From: an uncultured Ectothiorhodospiraceae bacterium | GTDB taxonomy: Bacteria > Pseudomonadota > Gammaproteobacteria > Nitrococcales > Halorhodospiraceae | Direction of reading: 5' to 3' | Length of the DNA: 32,181 nt | Assembly (NCBI GenBank): GCA_913055575.1 | Contig: CAJXLI010000012.1 | Location: 1 to 32,181, forward strand | In this document: positions 20,088-28,972 of the stretch, one piece after another | How positions within the stretch are numbered: the stretch's first letter is position 1 | Layout: each line of letters begins with the position of its first letter | Notes under the pieces: generated by a model | Told to the model about the DNA's origin: nothing | Seen by the model: the letters and a program-made list of their open reading frames with translations, nothing else | Databases searched by the model: none | Program-made: the position numbers and the translations under genes

Positions 20088-20093
20088 GCCTGG
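20078..20093 (+). terminator. Hairpin with the petA stop codon in its loop
   Basis: CCAGGC (20078-20083) pairs with GCCTGG (20088-20093). The 4-nt loop CTGA contains the TGA stop. It is the first of two hairpins after petA; function as a 3'-end stabiliser or terminator is inference. Confidence 0.4.
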
Positions 20094-20118
20094 GACGGGT
20101 CGCCGGTCTTACGGGATA

Positions 20119-20146
20119 GAGGCCCGCTCCGTGAGGGGCGGGCCTC
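20119..20146 (+). terminator. Terminator-like hairpin after petA
   Basis: GAGGCCCGC (20119-20127) and GCGGGCCTC (20138-20146) form a perfect 9-bp stem with a 10-nt loop, 31 bp after the petA stop. The following bases are only mildly T-containing (GCTCGTTGTG). It marks the end of a transcript that holds petA without petB or petC. Confidence 0.55.
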
Positions 20147-20206
20147 GCTCGTTGTGGGCTGCCGGCGTGCGCCGGAGCGGCCCACGCGAGGCGCGTGGGC
20201 GCCGGG

Positions 20207-22384
20207 TCAGGCGTCGTCGCCGGGAGCGTCGTAGGGTGGTCGGGTATCGGCCGAGCCGCTGGCGGACCCGTCTTGGGCCGATCCCGTCCTGGTTGGCGCG
20301 TGGCCGGCATCGGGCGCGTGCCCTGCAGGGGCGGCAGCCGCGCCGCTCTGCTGGACCCGCAGGGGCGGCGCCTGCCCCTGCGGGTCCTCGCCGAAGTAGA
20401 TGGTGCGGTGAGGGAAGGGGATCTCGATGCCGGCAGCGTCCAGGCGCTTCTTGACGAGGGCGTTGTAGGCCCGTCCCACCGCCCACTGCATCCCCGGGGC
20501 GGTCTGGATGCGGACCCGGATATCCACCGAGCTCTCGCCCAGATCGGCGACGCCGTCCACCACGAAGTCCCTGTAGAGGGCGTGGCGGATCTCCGGGTCC
20601 GGGTGCGCCTTGAGGTCCTCGTAGGCGGCCTCGAGCTCGCGGCAGACTCGATCCACGTCCTCGCGGTACGCGACCCCGTAGCTGCCGACGTGGTAGGCGA
20701 AGTGGCGGGTGAAGTTGGAGATGCTGTCTACCGAGGAGAAGGGGATGAAGTGGTAGGTACCGGACAGGTCCCGGAGGTTCACCGAGCGGATGGTGAGCTT
20801 CTCCACGGTGCCGGTGATCCCGGCAGCGGTGATGATGTCCCCCACGTCGATGGCGTTCTCCAGCTGGATGAAGACGCCGGTGATGATGTCCTGGACAAGC
20901 TTCTGGGCGCCGAAGCCGATGGCCAGGCCCAGGACACCGGCGCCGGCGATCAGCGGCCCGATATTGATGCCGAGCTCGGCGAGCACGATCATCGCTGTCA
21001 GGGTGACCAGGGTGATCGCCAGGGCGTTGCGGAACAGGCTCAGCAGCGTCTGCTCGCGGGCCGAGGGGTGGCCGCGGCCGGCGTCCGGGTTCAGGCGGTA
21101 CTCGATGTAGCTGGTGGCGAGCAGCCAGGCGGCGACGGCGGCGAGGATCACCAGGGTCACGGACAGGAGCATCCCTAGCGTGCCCAGCCCGGCGGCGGAG
21201 GTCAGCCAGCCCGTAAAGTCGATAAGCCGCCAGGCGTCGAGCACCGTGGCGATGATGGCGACGGTGATCCCCGCCCGTAGCGCCTTCAGGCCCATCGGGA
21301 TGTAGGCGTTGAGGCGCTGCTCGAGCAGCGGGAAGTGGCGTCGCTTGGTCTCGCTCAGCTGGATGCGCCGCGCCGTTGCCTGATCGAGCGAGATGACCAG
21401 GAAGACGCCGGCGCCGATGGCGGCGGCGGTCTGCAGGGTCGCCCGCCCCATGAAGGCGAAGGCCGTCGCCGGCTCGATGATGGTGACCACGGTCAGGGTG
21501 CCGAAGTAGAGGATCACCACCCAGTGCCAGGTCCAGGCCAGGCCGGTGAGCAGTGTGCGCGTGAAGAGCAGCTCGGAGGCGGCAGCACCCGCCTGCAGCC
21601 GCTCCCGCACCTGCTTGCGGTTGTGCACGGCCAGGAAGAGGGCGTAGAGGAACGCCAGCACCATGACGCCCACCACGGTGGCGCGGCCCAGAGCGGCGGG
21701 GCCGGTGAGGTTGATGAGCGGTGCGAGGAACAGCAGCCCGTAGCCGATGAGCCCGGCCATTCGGGCCAGCCGCCCGTTCCAGTACAGCGCTCGCCGGTCG
21801 TCGCTGGGCACCAGGCGCAGCTGCGGGTTCCGGGGCGCAAAGAAGATGCGCAGCACCGCCTTGGCGCCCTCGACCAGGAGGAAGGCGTTGAGGAAGAGCG
21901 ACTCGCGGGGCTCGATGCTGCCGGTCTCGCCGAGCACCGTTAGGGCGATGGCGTAGCCGGCGAGCCAGGCGATGAGGAGGGCGATCAGGTCGGCCGCCGC
22001 GGCGCTGAGCACGCCGACGGTCCGGCGTACGGAGCGCAGGCGCGTATCCCCGCGCTGGGCCCAGCCCTCGATGCGGCTGAAGATCGGCCGCCCCAGCGGG
22101 TGGAGCAGGAGCAGGAGGCCGACGCTGATCGCGATGATCAGGCCGAGATCGGTCATCTCCTGGGCCCACGCCAGAAACCGCGGTACGAGCTCGTCGGCTT
22201 CCACCTCACCGAGGTTGGCCAGGAGCCAGCTGCCCTGCTCCCCGACCGCCTGTGCCAGGCCCCGGGTTACCTCCGCGATGCTGCGGCTCGGCGGGGCAGG
22301 CTCCTCCTGGGTGACGGCGAGCGTCGGCAGGAAGGCGATAAGGGCGGTGAGAAGCCGGGCGAGCGTCGGATGCTGGCGGGGCAC
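20207..22384 (-). CDS. Large MscS-family mechanosensitive channel (YbiO-like)
   Basis: A 725-residue inner-membrane channel that would release solutes when membrane tension rises on hypo-osmotic shock. Residues 1-25 look like a signal peptide (LLTALIAFLPTLAV). Several membrane helices follow (about 80-98, 125-150, 210-250, 280-305, 318-335, 370-425). The MscS core begins near 450: the pore helix AGAGVLGLAIGFGAQKLVQD (about 481-500), then the beta domain with IDVGDIITAAGITGTVEKLT and the cytoplasmic cage to about 665. A 60-residue Ala/Gly/Pro/Asp-rich tail ends the protein. Size and helix number match the YbiO-like members. It starts at GTG with GGAGG 5 nt upstream. It fits a halophile that must survive dilution. 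Confidence 0.92.
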   Translation of the reverse strand: MPRQHPTLARLLTALIAFLPTLAVTQEEPAPPSRSIAEVTRGLAQAVGEQGSWLLANLGEVEADELVPRFLAWAQEMTDLGLIIAISVGLLLLLHPLGRPIFSRIEGWAQRGDTRLRSVRRTVGVLSAAAADLIALLIAWLAGYAIALTVLGETGSIEPRESLFLNAFLLVEGAKAVLRIFFAPRNPQLRLVPSDDRRALYWNGRLARMAGLIGYGLLFLAPLINLTGPAALGRATVVGVMVLAFLYALFLAVHNRKQVRERLQAGAAASELLFTRTLLTGLAWTWHWVVILYFGTLTVVTIIEPATAFAFMGRATLQTAAAIGAGVFLVISLDQATARRIQLSETKRRHFPLLEQRLNAYIPMGLKALRAGITVAIIATVLDAWRLIDFTGWLTSAAGLGTLGMLLSVTLVILAAVAAWLLATSYIEYRLNPDAGRGHPSAREQTLLSLFRNALAITLVTLTAMIVLAELGINIGPLIAGAGVLGLAIGFGAQKLVQDIITGVFIQLENAIDVGDIITAAGITGTVEKLTIRSVNLRDLSGTYHFIPFSSVDSISNFTRHFAYHVGSYGVAYREDVDRVCRELEAAYEDLKAHPDPEIRHALYRDFVVDGVADLGESSVDIRVRIQTAPGMQWAVGRAYNALVKKRLDAAGIEIPFPHRTIYFGEDPQGQAPPLRVQQSGAAAAPAGHAPDAGHAPTRTGSAQDGSASGSADTRPPYDAPGDDA

Positions 22385-22556
22385 GGTATCCTCCCCTGTT
22401 GAGCGGACGGTTCCAGATTGCTGCTTACCCTAGCGGGAATGGGTCCCGTAGCGCCAGGTGCCTCCCGGCGCGGCCCTCCGCCCGGGTGCCTTTTCAGGCG
22501 GCGCTGCCGATCGCGTAGACTTGAGAGGCGAGCACGAGAGACCGGGAGGATGGGCC

Positions 22557-22709
22557 GTGAACTGGCTGAGACTCGTACCCTGGGCGAGACGGGCGGCGCG
22601 GCTGGCGCAGGGCGCCGAGCAGGAGCGGCGCCAGCGTGGCGGCCAGCGCGTGAGCGGCTACGATACCGGCAGGGCCGCCGGCCGGGCGCTGCGGCGCATG
22701 TTCAGGTAG
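22557..22709 (+). CDS. Small basic protein, 50 residues
   Basis: A short gene with GTG at 22557 and a good ribosome site (GGAGG, 7 nt upstream). The product starts MNWLRLVPWARRAARLAQGA and is strongly basic (13 Arg), with a Trp-containing amphipathic N-terminus and a C-terminal GRALRRMF. It has no signal peptide, no Cys and no recognised domain. It overlaps the 3' end of the convergent acetyl-CoA synthetase-like gene by 8 bp. It could bind nucleic acid or membranes, but that is only a guess from composition; it could also be a chance frame in GC-rich DNA. Confidence 0.45.
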   Translation: MNWLRLVPWARRAARLAQGAEQERRQRGGQRVSGYDTGRAAGRALRRMFR

Positions 22710-24333
22710 CTAGCTGCCGGCGCAGGATCTTGCCGCTGGGCGTCTTGGGCAGCTCGTCGACGAAGTGGATCTGCCGCGGGGCGACGGCGCTACCCAGGCG
22801 CTGCCGGGCGTGGGCGATCAGCTCGCGCCGCAGCTGCTCCGGTCTCTCCGGTGGCCGGGGCGGTACCACCCACGCGGCGACCAGGGTGCCGGCCACGGGG
22901 TCCGGGACGCCGCTGACCCCGCACTCGGCCACCTGCGGGTGGTGGTTGAGCACCGCCTCGACCTCGGCCGGCCCGACCATGTGCCCGGCGGTCTTGATGA
23001 CGTCGTCGGCGCGGCCGATGAAGCGCAGCTCGCCGCTCTCGTCCCACTGGGCGAGGTCCCCCGAGCGGTACCAGTCCTCGACGAAGGCCTCGCGGTAGCG
23101 CTCCGGGGCCCCGAGGTAGGTACGGAACATCGACGGCCAGCCGCGGCGGATGAGGATCTCGCCGGTCACGCCGGCGCTGGTGATGGGCTCGACGCCGCCA
23201 TCCTCGACCGAGGCGAGGATGAGCTCGATGCCGGAGACCGCCCGCCCCATGCGGCCCGGGGTAACCGGCGCCTCGCCGTACTGGGCGGTCATGATGGAGC
23301 CGGTCTCCGACTGCCACCACGCGTCGCGGGCCGGCAGCCCGATGCGGGCCTGCGTCCACTCCGTCAGCGCTGGCTCCAGCGGCTCGCCGGTGCTGAAGAT
23401 CCGCGCCAGCGCCGAGAGGTCGTGCCCGGCGAGCGCCTCGGCCCCCTCACGGCGCAGCATGCGCAGCGCCGTCGGCGCGGTGAACCAGCACTGCACGGCC
23501 TCGCTCTCGAGGATGCTGTACCACCGCCGGGCGTCGAGGCCGCCCTCGTCCACGACCAGGGTCGCCCCGCACAGCAGCGGCGCCAGGATGCCGTACGAGA
23601 CCCCGGTCACCCAGCCGGGATCCGCCGTGCACCAGTAGCGCACCCCGGGCGCCAGCCCCAGGACCTCGCGGCCGGTGCTCAGGTGGGCGGCCGCCGCGCG
23701 GTGGACGTGGAGCACCCCCTTGGGCGGGCCGGTCGTGCCGCTGGTGAAGTGGAGCAGGGCGGGGAACTCGGCGCCGGTGGTTACCGGGGTCGGAGGCTCG
23801 GGATCGCTGCAGAATGCCGCCCAGCTCTCCGCTCCGGGCGCCTCGCCGTCGATGAGCACGATGTGCTCGAGCGCCGGCAGGGCGCCGCGCACGGGCGCGA
23901 TGCGTTCGCGGTAGAGCGCCTCGGTGGTGACGACGACGCGCGCCTCGCCGAGCTCCAGGCGCCGGCGGATGGGGTCGGGGCCGTAGACGGAGAACAGCGG
24001 CGCGTAGACGGCCCCGTGGCGCAGGGTGCCCAGCGCCGCCAGATAGAGCTCGGGGCAGCGCGGGCCCAGGGTGCAGACCCGCTCGGCGAGCCGGACGCCC
24101 CGGCGCTCCAGGCCGCGGGCGAAGCGCTGCGCGCCGTCGGCGAGCTGGCGGTAGGTGTAAACCCGGCGCTCGCCCGCGGCGCCGTGCCAGATCAGCGCCT
24201 CCTGCTCGGCGAGGCCGGCGGCGAGGTTCCGCTCCAGGCACTGGTAGGCGAGGTTGAGGCCGCCGTCGTCCTGGGCGCCCAACCCGTGCTGTTCCACATC
24301 ACGCCAGGAGAATCCGGGGTGCTCTGCGCCCAT
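22702..24333 (-). CDS. Acetyl-CoA synthetase-like AMP-forming enzyme
   Basis: A 543-residue adenylate-forming enzyme that activates a short-chain acid to its CoA thioester. Motifs are the P-loop-like HFTSGTTGPPKGVLHVH (about 195-211), TADPGWVTGVSYG, WWQSETGSIM (W339/W340, where Acs enzymes hold a Trp that limits the pocket to acetate or propionate), YRSGDLAQWDESG, the hinge RADDVIKTAGHMVGP and the C-terminal catalytic lysine K535 in PKTPSGKILRR. It is about 100 residues shorter than E. coli Acs and closer to Bacillus AcsA-type enzymes, so acetate is likely but not certain. A perfect repeat GGACG-AAC-CGTCC (24334-24346) abuts the start codon, no ribosome site is clear, and the leader could fold there. 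It diverges from ilvD. Confidence 0.88.
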   Translation of the reverse strand: MGAEHPGFSWRDVEQHGLGAQDDGGLNLAYQCLERNLAAGLAEQEALIWHGAAGERRVYTYRQLADGAQRFARGLERRGVRLAERVCTLGPRCPELYLAALGTLRHGAVYAPLFSVYGPDPIRRRLELGEARVVVTTEALYRERIAPVRGALPALEHIVLIDGEAPGAESWAAFCSDPEPPTPVTTGAEFPALLHFTSGTTGPPKGVLHVHRAAAAHLSTGREVLGLAPGVRYWCTADPGWVTGVSYGILAPLLCGATLVVDEGGLDARRWYSILESEAVQCWFTAPTALRMLRREGAEALAGHDLSALARIFSTGEPLEPALTEWTQARIGLPARDAWWQSETGSIMTAQYGEAPVTPGRMGRAVSGIELILASVEDGGVEPITSAGVTGEILIRRGWPSMFRTYLGAPERYREAFVEDWYRSGDLAQWDESGELRFIGRADDVIKTAGHMVGPAEVEAVLNHHPQVAECGVSGVPDPVAGTLVAAWVVPPRPPERPEQLRRELIAHARQRLGSAVAPRQIHFVDELPKTPSGKILRRQLAT

Positions 24334-24505
24334 GGACGAACCGTCCGGCTGATGGATCTCGATGCACGTATCGTGGTGCCCGCGGTGCGCCAGCGCAAGG
24401 GGCGCGGCCGGCCCGGCCCCTGGCAGTGCCCATCTCTCCCGCTGCCCCCCTCCTTTTCGATATCCTGTACCAAGTTACCTATCGACAACAGCAGAGGAGC
24501 GACCC

Positions 24506-26200
24506 ATGGCGGATAACCGACGTAGCCGCGTCATCACCCAGGGCGTGGCACGGACGCCCAACCGGGCCATGCTGCGCGCCGTCGGCTTCGGCGACGACGA
24601 CTTCGACAAGCCCATCATCGGGGTCGGCAACGCCCACAGCACCATCACCCCGTGCAACGTCGGGATCGGGCCCCAGGCCGAGCGCGCCGAGCAGGCCCTG
24701 AAGGAGGCCGGCGCCATGCCGGTGATGTTCGGCTCCATCACCGTCTCCGACGGGATCGCCATGGGCACCGAGGGGATGAAGTACTCCCTCGTCTCCCGCG
24801 AGGTTATCGCCGACTCCATCGAGACCGTCGGCGGCGGCCAGCAGCTCGACGGCATGCTCGCCACCGGCGGCTGCGACAAGAACATGCCCGGCGCCATGAT
24901 CGCCCTCGCGCGGCTCGATATCCCCGGCATCTTCGTCTACGGCGGCACCATCAAGCCCGGCTACTACAAGGGCGAGGAGCTGACGGTGGTCAGCGCCTTC
25001 GAGGCCGTCGGGCAGTACAACGCCGGCAACCTCGCCCACGAGGACCTGGTGGGGATCGAGGAGAATGCCTGCCCGGGCCCCGGCTCCTGCGGCGGCATGT
25101 TCACGGCCAACACCATGTCCAGCGCCTTCGAGGCTATGGGCATGAGCCTGATGGGCTCCTCGACGGTCTCCGCCGAGGACGATGAGGCCCGGCAGGTGGC
25201 CGAGGAGGCCGCCCGGGTGCTCATGGACGCGGTCCACCACGACCGCCGCCCCTCGCAGATCATCACCCGCGAGGCCCTCGAGAACGCCTTCGCCGTGGTC
25301 ATGGCCCTCGGCGGGTCGACCAACGCGGTCCTGCACCTGCTCGCCATCGCCAACACCGCCGAGGTGCCGTTCACCATCGACGACGTCGAGGCCATCCGCC
25401 GCAAGGTGCCGGTGCTCTGCGACCTCAAGCCCTCGGGCCGCTTCGTGACCAGCGCCTTCCACGAGGTCGGCGGCACGCCGCAGGTGATGCGCATCCTGCT
25501 CGAGCAGGGGGTGCTCCACGGCGATTGCCTGACCATCACGGGGCAGACCATCGAGGAGCAGATCCGCCACCTGCCGGCCGAGCCGCCGGCGGACCAGGAG
25601 ATCATCATGCCCTTCGACCGGCCGCTCTACCCGCGGGGGCACCTGGCGATCCTCCACGGCAACCTCGCCGAGGAGGGGGCTGTCGCCAAGGTCAGCGGCA
25701 TCAAGCAGCGCCGGATCAGCGGCCCGGCCCGTGTCTTCGACTCCGAGGAGGCGTGCCTAGAGGCGATCCTCAACGACCAGGTCCAGGCCGGTGACGTGGT
25801 CGTCGTCCGCTACGAGGGCCCCAAGGGCGGGCCGGGGATGCGCGAGATGCTCGCCCCCACCTCGGCGATCATCGGCAAGGGGCTCGGCGACTCCGTGGGG
25901 CTGATCACCGACGGGCGCTTCTCCGGCGGGACCTACGGCCTGGTGGTCGGCCATGTCGCCCCGGAGGCCTACGACGGCGGCGCCATCGCGCTGCTCGCCG
26001 AGGGCGACACCGTAACCATCGACGCCGACGAGAACCGCCTGGCGGTCGAGGTGGAGGAGGCGGAGCTGGAGCGCCGCCGCAGCGCATGGCAGGTGCCGGC
26101 GCCGCGCTACCGCCGCGGTGTGCTCGGCAAGTACGCCCGGCTCGCCTCGTCGGCTAGCCGGGGGGCGGTCACCGACGCGGACCTCTTCCCGGGGGCGTGA
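24506..26200 (+). CDS. ilvD: Dihydroxy-acid dehydratase
   Basis: A 564-residue enzyme of valine, leucine and isoleucine synthesis that dehydrates 2,3-dihydroxy-isovalerate and -methylvalerate. Cluster ligands are visible as C50 (TITPCNVG), C123 (GGCDKNMPG) and C195 ([18 protein letters not shown]), the three-Cys arrangement of the [2Fe-2S] type. K125 next to C123 is the carbamylated Mg ligand of the family. The C-terminal part has [22 protein letters not shown]. The ATG at 24506 is preceded by GAGGAG 6 nt upstream; the frame is open further upstream but without homology. The gene stands alone, divergent from the acetyl-CoA synthetase-like gene. A 4-bp stem with loop TGAT (26194-26205) surrounds its stop. 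Confidence 0.97.
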   Translation: MADNRRSRVITQGVARTPNRAMLRAVGFGDDDFDKPIIGVGNAHSTITPCNVGIGPQAERAEQALKEAGAMPVMFGSITVSDGIAMGTEGMKYSLVSREVIADSIETVGGGQQLDGMLATGGCDKNMPGAMIALARLDIPGIFVYGGTIKPGYYKGEELTVVSAFEAVGQYNAGNLAHEDLVGIEENACPGPGSCGGMFTANTMSSAFEAMGMSLMGSSTVSAEDDEARQVAEEAARVLMDAVHHDRRPSQIITREALENAFAVVMALGGSTNAVLHLLAIANTAEVPFTIDDVEAIRRKVPVLCDLKPSGRFVTSAFHEVGGTPQVMRILLEQGVLHGDCLTITGQTIEEQIRHLPAEPPADQEIIMPFDRPLYPRGHLAILHGNLAEEGAVAKVSGIKQRRISGPARVFDSEEACLEAILNDQVQAGDVVVVRYEGPKGGPGMREMLAPTSAIIGKGLGDSVGLITDGRFSGGTYGLVVGHVAPEAYDGGAIALLAEGDTVTIDADENRLAVEVEEAELERRRSAWQVPAPRYRRGVLGKYARLASSASRGAVTDADLFPGA

Positions 26201-26215
26201 TCGCCGTAGCGCGTA

Positions 26216-26254
26216 CCGGGGCGGGCCCGGTGCCTGGCCCTGATCCTGCCCCGG
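26216..26254 (+). terminator. Nested hairpin after ilvD
   Basis: CCGGGGC (26216-26222) pairs with GCCCCGG (26248-26254), and GGGCC (26223-26227) with GGCCC (26236-26240) inside it. The arms are continuous on the 5' side and separated by a 7-nt bulge on the 3' side. It lies 15 bp after the ilvD stop and 34 bp before the next gene; there is no U-tract. Confidence 0.35.
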
Positions 26255-26288
26255 GCCGTAGGCGGCCGGAGCCGGCAGGAGCGCGCCC

Positions 26289-27128
26289 GTGTCGGCGCTA
26301 GGGCCGAGGCCCACGGAGCCGGAGGCCTGGCAGCGCTGGGTGCGCGAGGCGGCGGGGTTGCTCGTGCGGCGTCCCGGCGCCTTCCTGGGCTACACGGCCG
26401 CCGTGGCCGCTGCGCTGCTGGCAGCGCACCTCGTCGCCTGGGGAGCGATGCGGGCGCTGCTGACGCTGCTCGTGGTCACTGTGGGGCTGGTCCTCTTCGT
26501 CCGCCTGGCGCTGGTGGCCGACTACAACCGGGACGCACGACCGCTCTACGTCGTCCCGGGGAACCTCGACAGCGCCGTGGCGATCACCGTGGCCGCCGGG
26601 CTCTTCGCGGTGTTCGGGGCCCTCAGCCCGGCCCTGTTCAGCCCGCTGGCCGTCTCCCTGGAGGGGGCGCTCACCGGTCTCGGCCTCTATGAGCCGCGCC
26701 TGGAGACCGGGGCCCCGGCGGCACCGCCGATGCGGGCGCTGCTCATCGGGCCGATCTTTGTAGCCGGCGGCGCCTGGGGCACGGCAACCCTGGGCGCGGC
26801 CACGGCGCTGCTGGCGTTCGGGCAGTGGTTCCTGCTGCCGATGGTGGCGCTGCACGGCGCGCAGCCGGGGATGGCGATGCTGATGAGCGTCCGGGCCTAC
26901 GCGGCCAATCCGCCGGCGATGACGGGGCTGGTGGGAGTGCTGCTCGTCGCAGTAGCGGTGGTGGTCCTCAGCCTGGGCTGGCTGGCCGTCTTCCTGCTGC
27001 CCTGCCTCGGGGGGCTGCTCTACACCGCCTACCGGGATGTCTTCCTCGCGCGCGCCTACAACCATCCGCCGGGGACGCCGGTGTACACCGAGGCGGAGCG
27101 GCTGGACGGCCTCGACGGGCCGGCGTGA
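26289..27128 (+). CDS. Multi-helix membrane protein, BPSS1780-like
   Basis: A 279-residue inner-membrane protein with about six hydrophobic segments (about 31-50, 54-74, 95-120, 150-172, 173-190, 212-240). The charged N-terminal WQRWVREAAGLLVRRPGAFL and the last segment, LGWLAVFLLPCLGGLLYTAY followed by RDVF, resemble the BPSS1780/DUF2189-like membrane proteins, whose role is unknown. The GTG start at 26289 has AGGAG 7 nt upstream. It follows ilvD by 88 bp on the same strand and is convergent with a small gene whose stop overlaps the hairpin at its own end. The family assignment is from recalled pattern only. Confidence 0.72.
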   Translation: MSALGPRPTEPEAWQRWVREAAGLLVRRPGAFLGYTAAVAAALLAAHLVAWGAMRALLTLLVVTVGLVLFVRLALVADYNRDARPLYVVPGNLDSAVAITVAAGLFAVFGALSPALFSPLAVSLEGALTGLGLYEPRLETGAPAAPPMRALLIGPIFVAGGAWGTATLGAATALLAFGQWFLLPMVALHGAQPGMAMLMSVRAYAANPPAMTGLVGVLLVAVAVVVLSLGWLAVFLLPCLGGLLYTAYRDVFLARAYNHPPGTPVYTEAERLDGLDGPA

Positions 27129-27139
27129 GCCGGCCCGTC
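27114..27139. terminator. 11-bp hairpin spanning two convergent stop codons
   Basis: GACGGGCCGGC (27114-27124) and GCCGGCCCGTC (27129-27139) are perfect complements. The tetraloop GTGA contains the TGA stop of the plus-strand membrane protein (27126-27128). The 3' arm runs into the TGA stop of the minus-strand gene (27138-27140). It is symmetrical, so it could end transcription in both directions although it has no U-tract. Confidence 0.6.
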
Positions 27140-27503
27140 AGCCGTTGATGGCGGCGTCCGGGGCCTGCTGCGTCCGGACGCCGGCCCGGTGCAGGCAGTT
27201 GATCATGTCGCCGATAGCGCCGGCGGCATCGGCCCAGACCGAGTCGCCGTCCGACTTGGCCATCTCCAGGTAGCGCGCCCGCTCGGCCTCCAGGATAGCC
27301 TCGAGGCGCTCGGCCGGGAACGGCTGGACGTGCTCCGGATCGGCCGAGTCGGGATCCCCCGGCAGGAGCGCGTAGAACCACCCCGGCTGCTCGCCCTCGT
27401 CGCGATGGGGCGGCACCAGGCCGTGGGCGATGAACCCCCCGGCGACCGTAGCCGCTTGGCCGTAGCGTTCCGCGTAGTGCGGGCTGACAAGTGCCGTGAA
27501 CAT
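27138..27503 (-). CDS. Conserved-looking small soluble protein, function unknown
   Basis: A 121-residue acidic protein, MFTALVSPHYAERYGQAATV onwards. It contains GGFIAHGLVPPHRDEGEQPG, FYALLPGDPDSADPEHVQPF and a C-terminal helix-rich part AEIGDMI-like (VWADAAGAIGDMINCLHRAG). No signal peptide, membrane helix or known catalytic motif is visible; the two His and one Cys are scattered. GGAG lies 9 nt before the ATG. The upstream region (27504-27624) is relatively AT-rich around 27547-27590 and may hold its promoter. Codon use matches its neighbours, so it is probably a real native gene. I do not recognise the family. Confidence 0.68.
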   Translation of the reverse strand: MFTALVSPHYAERYGQAATVAGGFIAHGLVPPHRDEGEQPGWFYALLPGDPDSADPEHVQPFPAERLEAILEAERARYLEMAKSDGDSVWADAAGAIGDMINCLHRAGVRTQQAPDAAING

Positions 27504-27624
27504 GGCGTTTCACTCCCCGGGGCGCCCGGCCCCTGTGCGGCAGAACCAAAGACAGCCTTATGCTGCCCTGCAGCAAATTTTACGCACTTTGCGGGGGGAT
27601 GTGAATGAGTAGTCATGTTCGCGG

Positions 27625-28446
27625 TCACTCCGCCGCCTCGTCCCCGCCGAGGCGGAAGAACCGGCGCGCCACCTGGCTCGAGGTCTCGGCCAGCTCCGCC
27701 ACGTCGCGGCCCGTGAAGTGGGCTACGGCACGGCCGATGTGGGGCAGCAGGCTCGGCTCGTTGCGGCGGTTCTTGACCGGCAGGCCGGCCTCCTGGGGGT
27801 TGATGTCGCGCGGCAGCAGGTAGGGGCAGTCTGTCTCCACCATCAGCCGCTCGGCCGGTATGACCCCGACCGCCTGGCGCAGGGCCTCGCTGCGGCGCTC
27901 GTCGCAGATCCAGCCGGTGACCCCGATGTGCAGCCCCAGCTCGAGGTAGTCGCGCGCCGCCTCGGGCCCCTCCGTGAAGCAGTGGGCCACCCCGTCGACC
28001 AGGTCATCCCGGTAGGCGCGGAGGATCTCGGTGAAGCGCTGGTGGGCGTCGCGCTGGTGGAGGAAGACCGGCAGCTGCAGCTCCGCGGCCAGCTCCAGGT
28101 GGCGCTCGAAGACGCGCTGCTGGACCTCCGGCGGCGAGTGGTTGCGGTAGAAGTCCAGGCCCGTCTCGCCGATGGCCACCACCTCATCGCGTGCCGCGAG
28201 CTCGCGGAGCACCGACTCCGAGTCGCTCGAGAACGCCTGGGCCATGTGCGGATGGAACCCCGCGGTGGCGTAGAGCCGGCCTGGATGCCGGGCGGCGAGG
28301 GCCTGCGCGTTCACCGACTCATCCTCGTCCATGCCGGTGACGACCAGTTGGGATACCCCCGCCGAGGCGGCCCGCTCGAGGACCTGGCCCAGGTCCTTGC
28401 GGAAGGTATGGTGGGTTAGGTTGGCGCCGATATCGATCCATTCCAT
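27625..28446 (-). CDS. tatD: TatD-family metal-dependent deoxyribonuclease
   Basis: A 273-residue TIM-barrel hydrolase. It starts MEWIDIGANLTHHTFRKDL, the N-terminus of TatD proper, which lacks the HxH pair found in YcfH and YjjV. Further family motifs are ATAGFHPHMA, VAIGETGLDFYRNHSPPEVQ, QLPVFLHQRDAHQRF, GVAHCFTEG and VETDCPYLLPRDI, supplying the Glu, His and Asp metal ligands. E. coli TatD is a 3'-5' exonuclease involved in DNA repair and is not part of the Tat export pathway. It is on the minus strand, alone, 121 bp upstream of the start of the small unknown gene; the ribosome site is weak. Confidence 0.93.
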   Translation of the reverse strand: MEWIDIGANLTHHTFRKDLGQVLERAASAGVSQLVVTGMDEDESVNAQALAARHPGRLYATAGFHPHMAQAFSSDSESVLRELAARDEVVAIGETGLDFYRNHSPPEVQQRVFERHLELAAELQLPVFLHQRDAHQRFTEILRAYRDDLVDGVAHCFTEGPEAARDYLELGLHIGVTGWICDERRSEALRQAVGVIPAERLMVETDCPYLLPRDINPQEAGLPVKNRRNEPSLLPHIGRAVAHFTGRDVAELAETSSQVARRFFRLGGDEAAE

Positions 28447-28603
28447 AGCCGCGCAAGTCTACCGAGGACCGTCCGCCCAAGGCTAGCCTGGCGCGCTCCC
28501 GAGCGCGCCGCTCCCCGCGCCCCGCCATGGCGGCTGTGGGCGTGGCCCTCGCCGCTACGCAGCCGCGTTGCCGGTGGCCTGCCCCGGATGCAGAATCGGG
28601 GCC

Positions 28604-28972
28604 ATGGCCAAGCTCCTGCTCAACCTGCGCGGTGTCCCCGATGAGGAGGCCGACGAGATCCGGGGCCTGCTCGATCAGTACCTGCTAGACTACTACGAGA
28701 CGCCGCCCAACCGGTGGGGGATCACCGGCGGCGGGATCTGGCTGCGGGACCCGGAGCAGCATCCCCAGGCGAGGCGGCTGCTGGACGAGTACCAGCGCCG
28801 GCGCCATGAGCGCGTGCGCGCCGAGCACGAGGCGCTGCGCCGTCGGGGGGAGCTGGAGAGCCTCGCCCAGCGTATCCGGCGCGAGCCGGTGCGCTTCGCG
28901 CTCTACGCCCTGCTGGCAGGCGCGATCGTCGCGGTCATGACCGTACCCTTCCTGCAGCTGGCGCTGCGCTAA
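28604..28972 (+). CDS. Small DUF6164-like protein with C-terminal membrane helix
   Basis: A 122-residue protein starting MAKLLLNLRGVPDEEADEIR. The N-terminal half (about 1-65) has an alpha-beta pattern with YYETPPNRWGITGGGIWLRD and resembles the DUF6164 proteins of gammaproteobacteria. A charged, Arg/Glu-rich helix (about 60-98) leads to one membrane helix (about 99-119, FALYALLAGAIVAVMTVPFL). It should be anchored with the soluble part in the cytoplasm. An in-frame TTG at 28568 would add a non-conserved CPGC-containing extension; the ATG at 28604 is preferred. Function is unknown. The FKBP gene follows after 109 bp on the same strand. Confidence 0.8.
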   Translation: MAKLLLNLRGVPDEEADEIRGLLDQYLLDYYETPPNRWGITGGGIWLRDPEQHPQARRLLDEYQRRRHERVRAEHEALRRRGELESLAQRIRREPVRFALYALLAGAIVAVMTVPFLQLALR

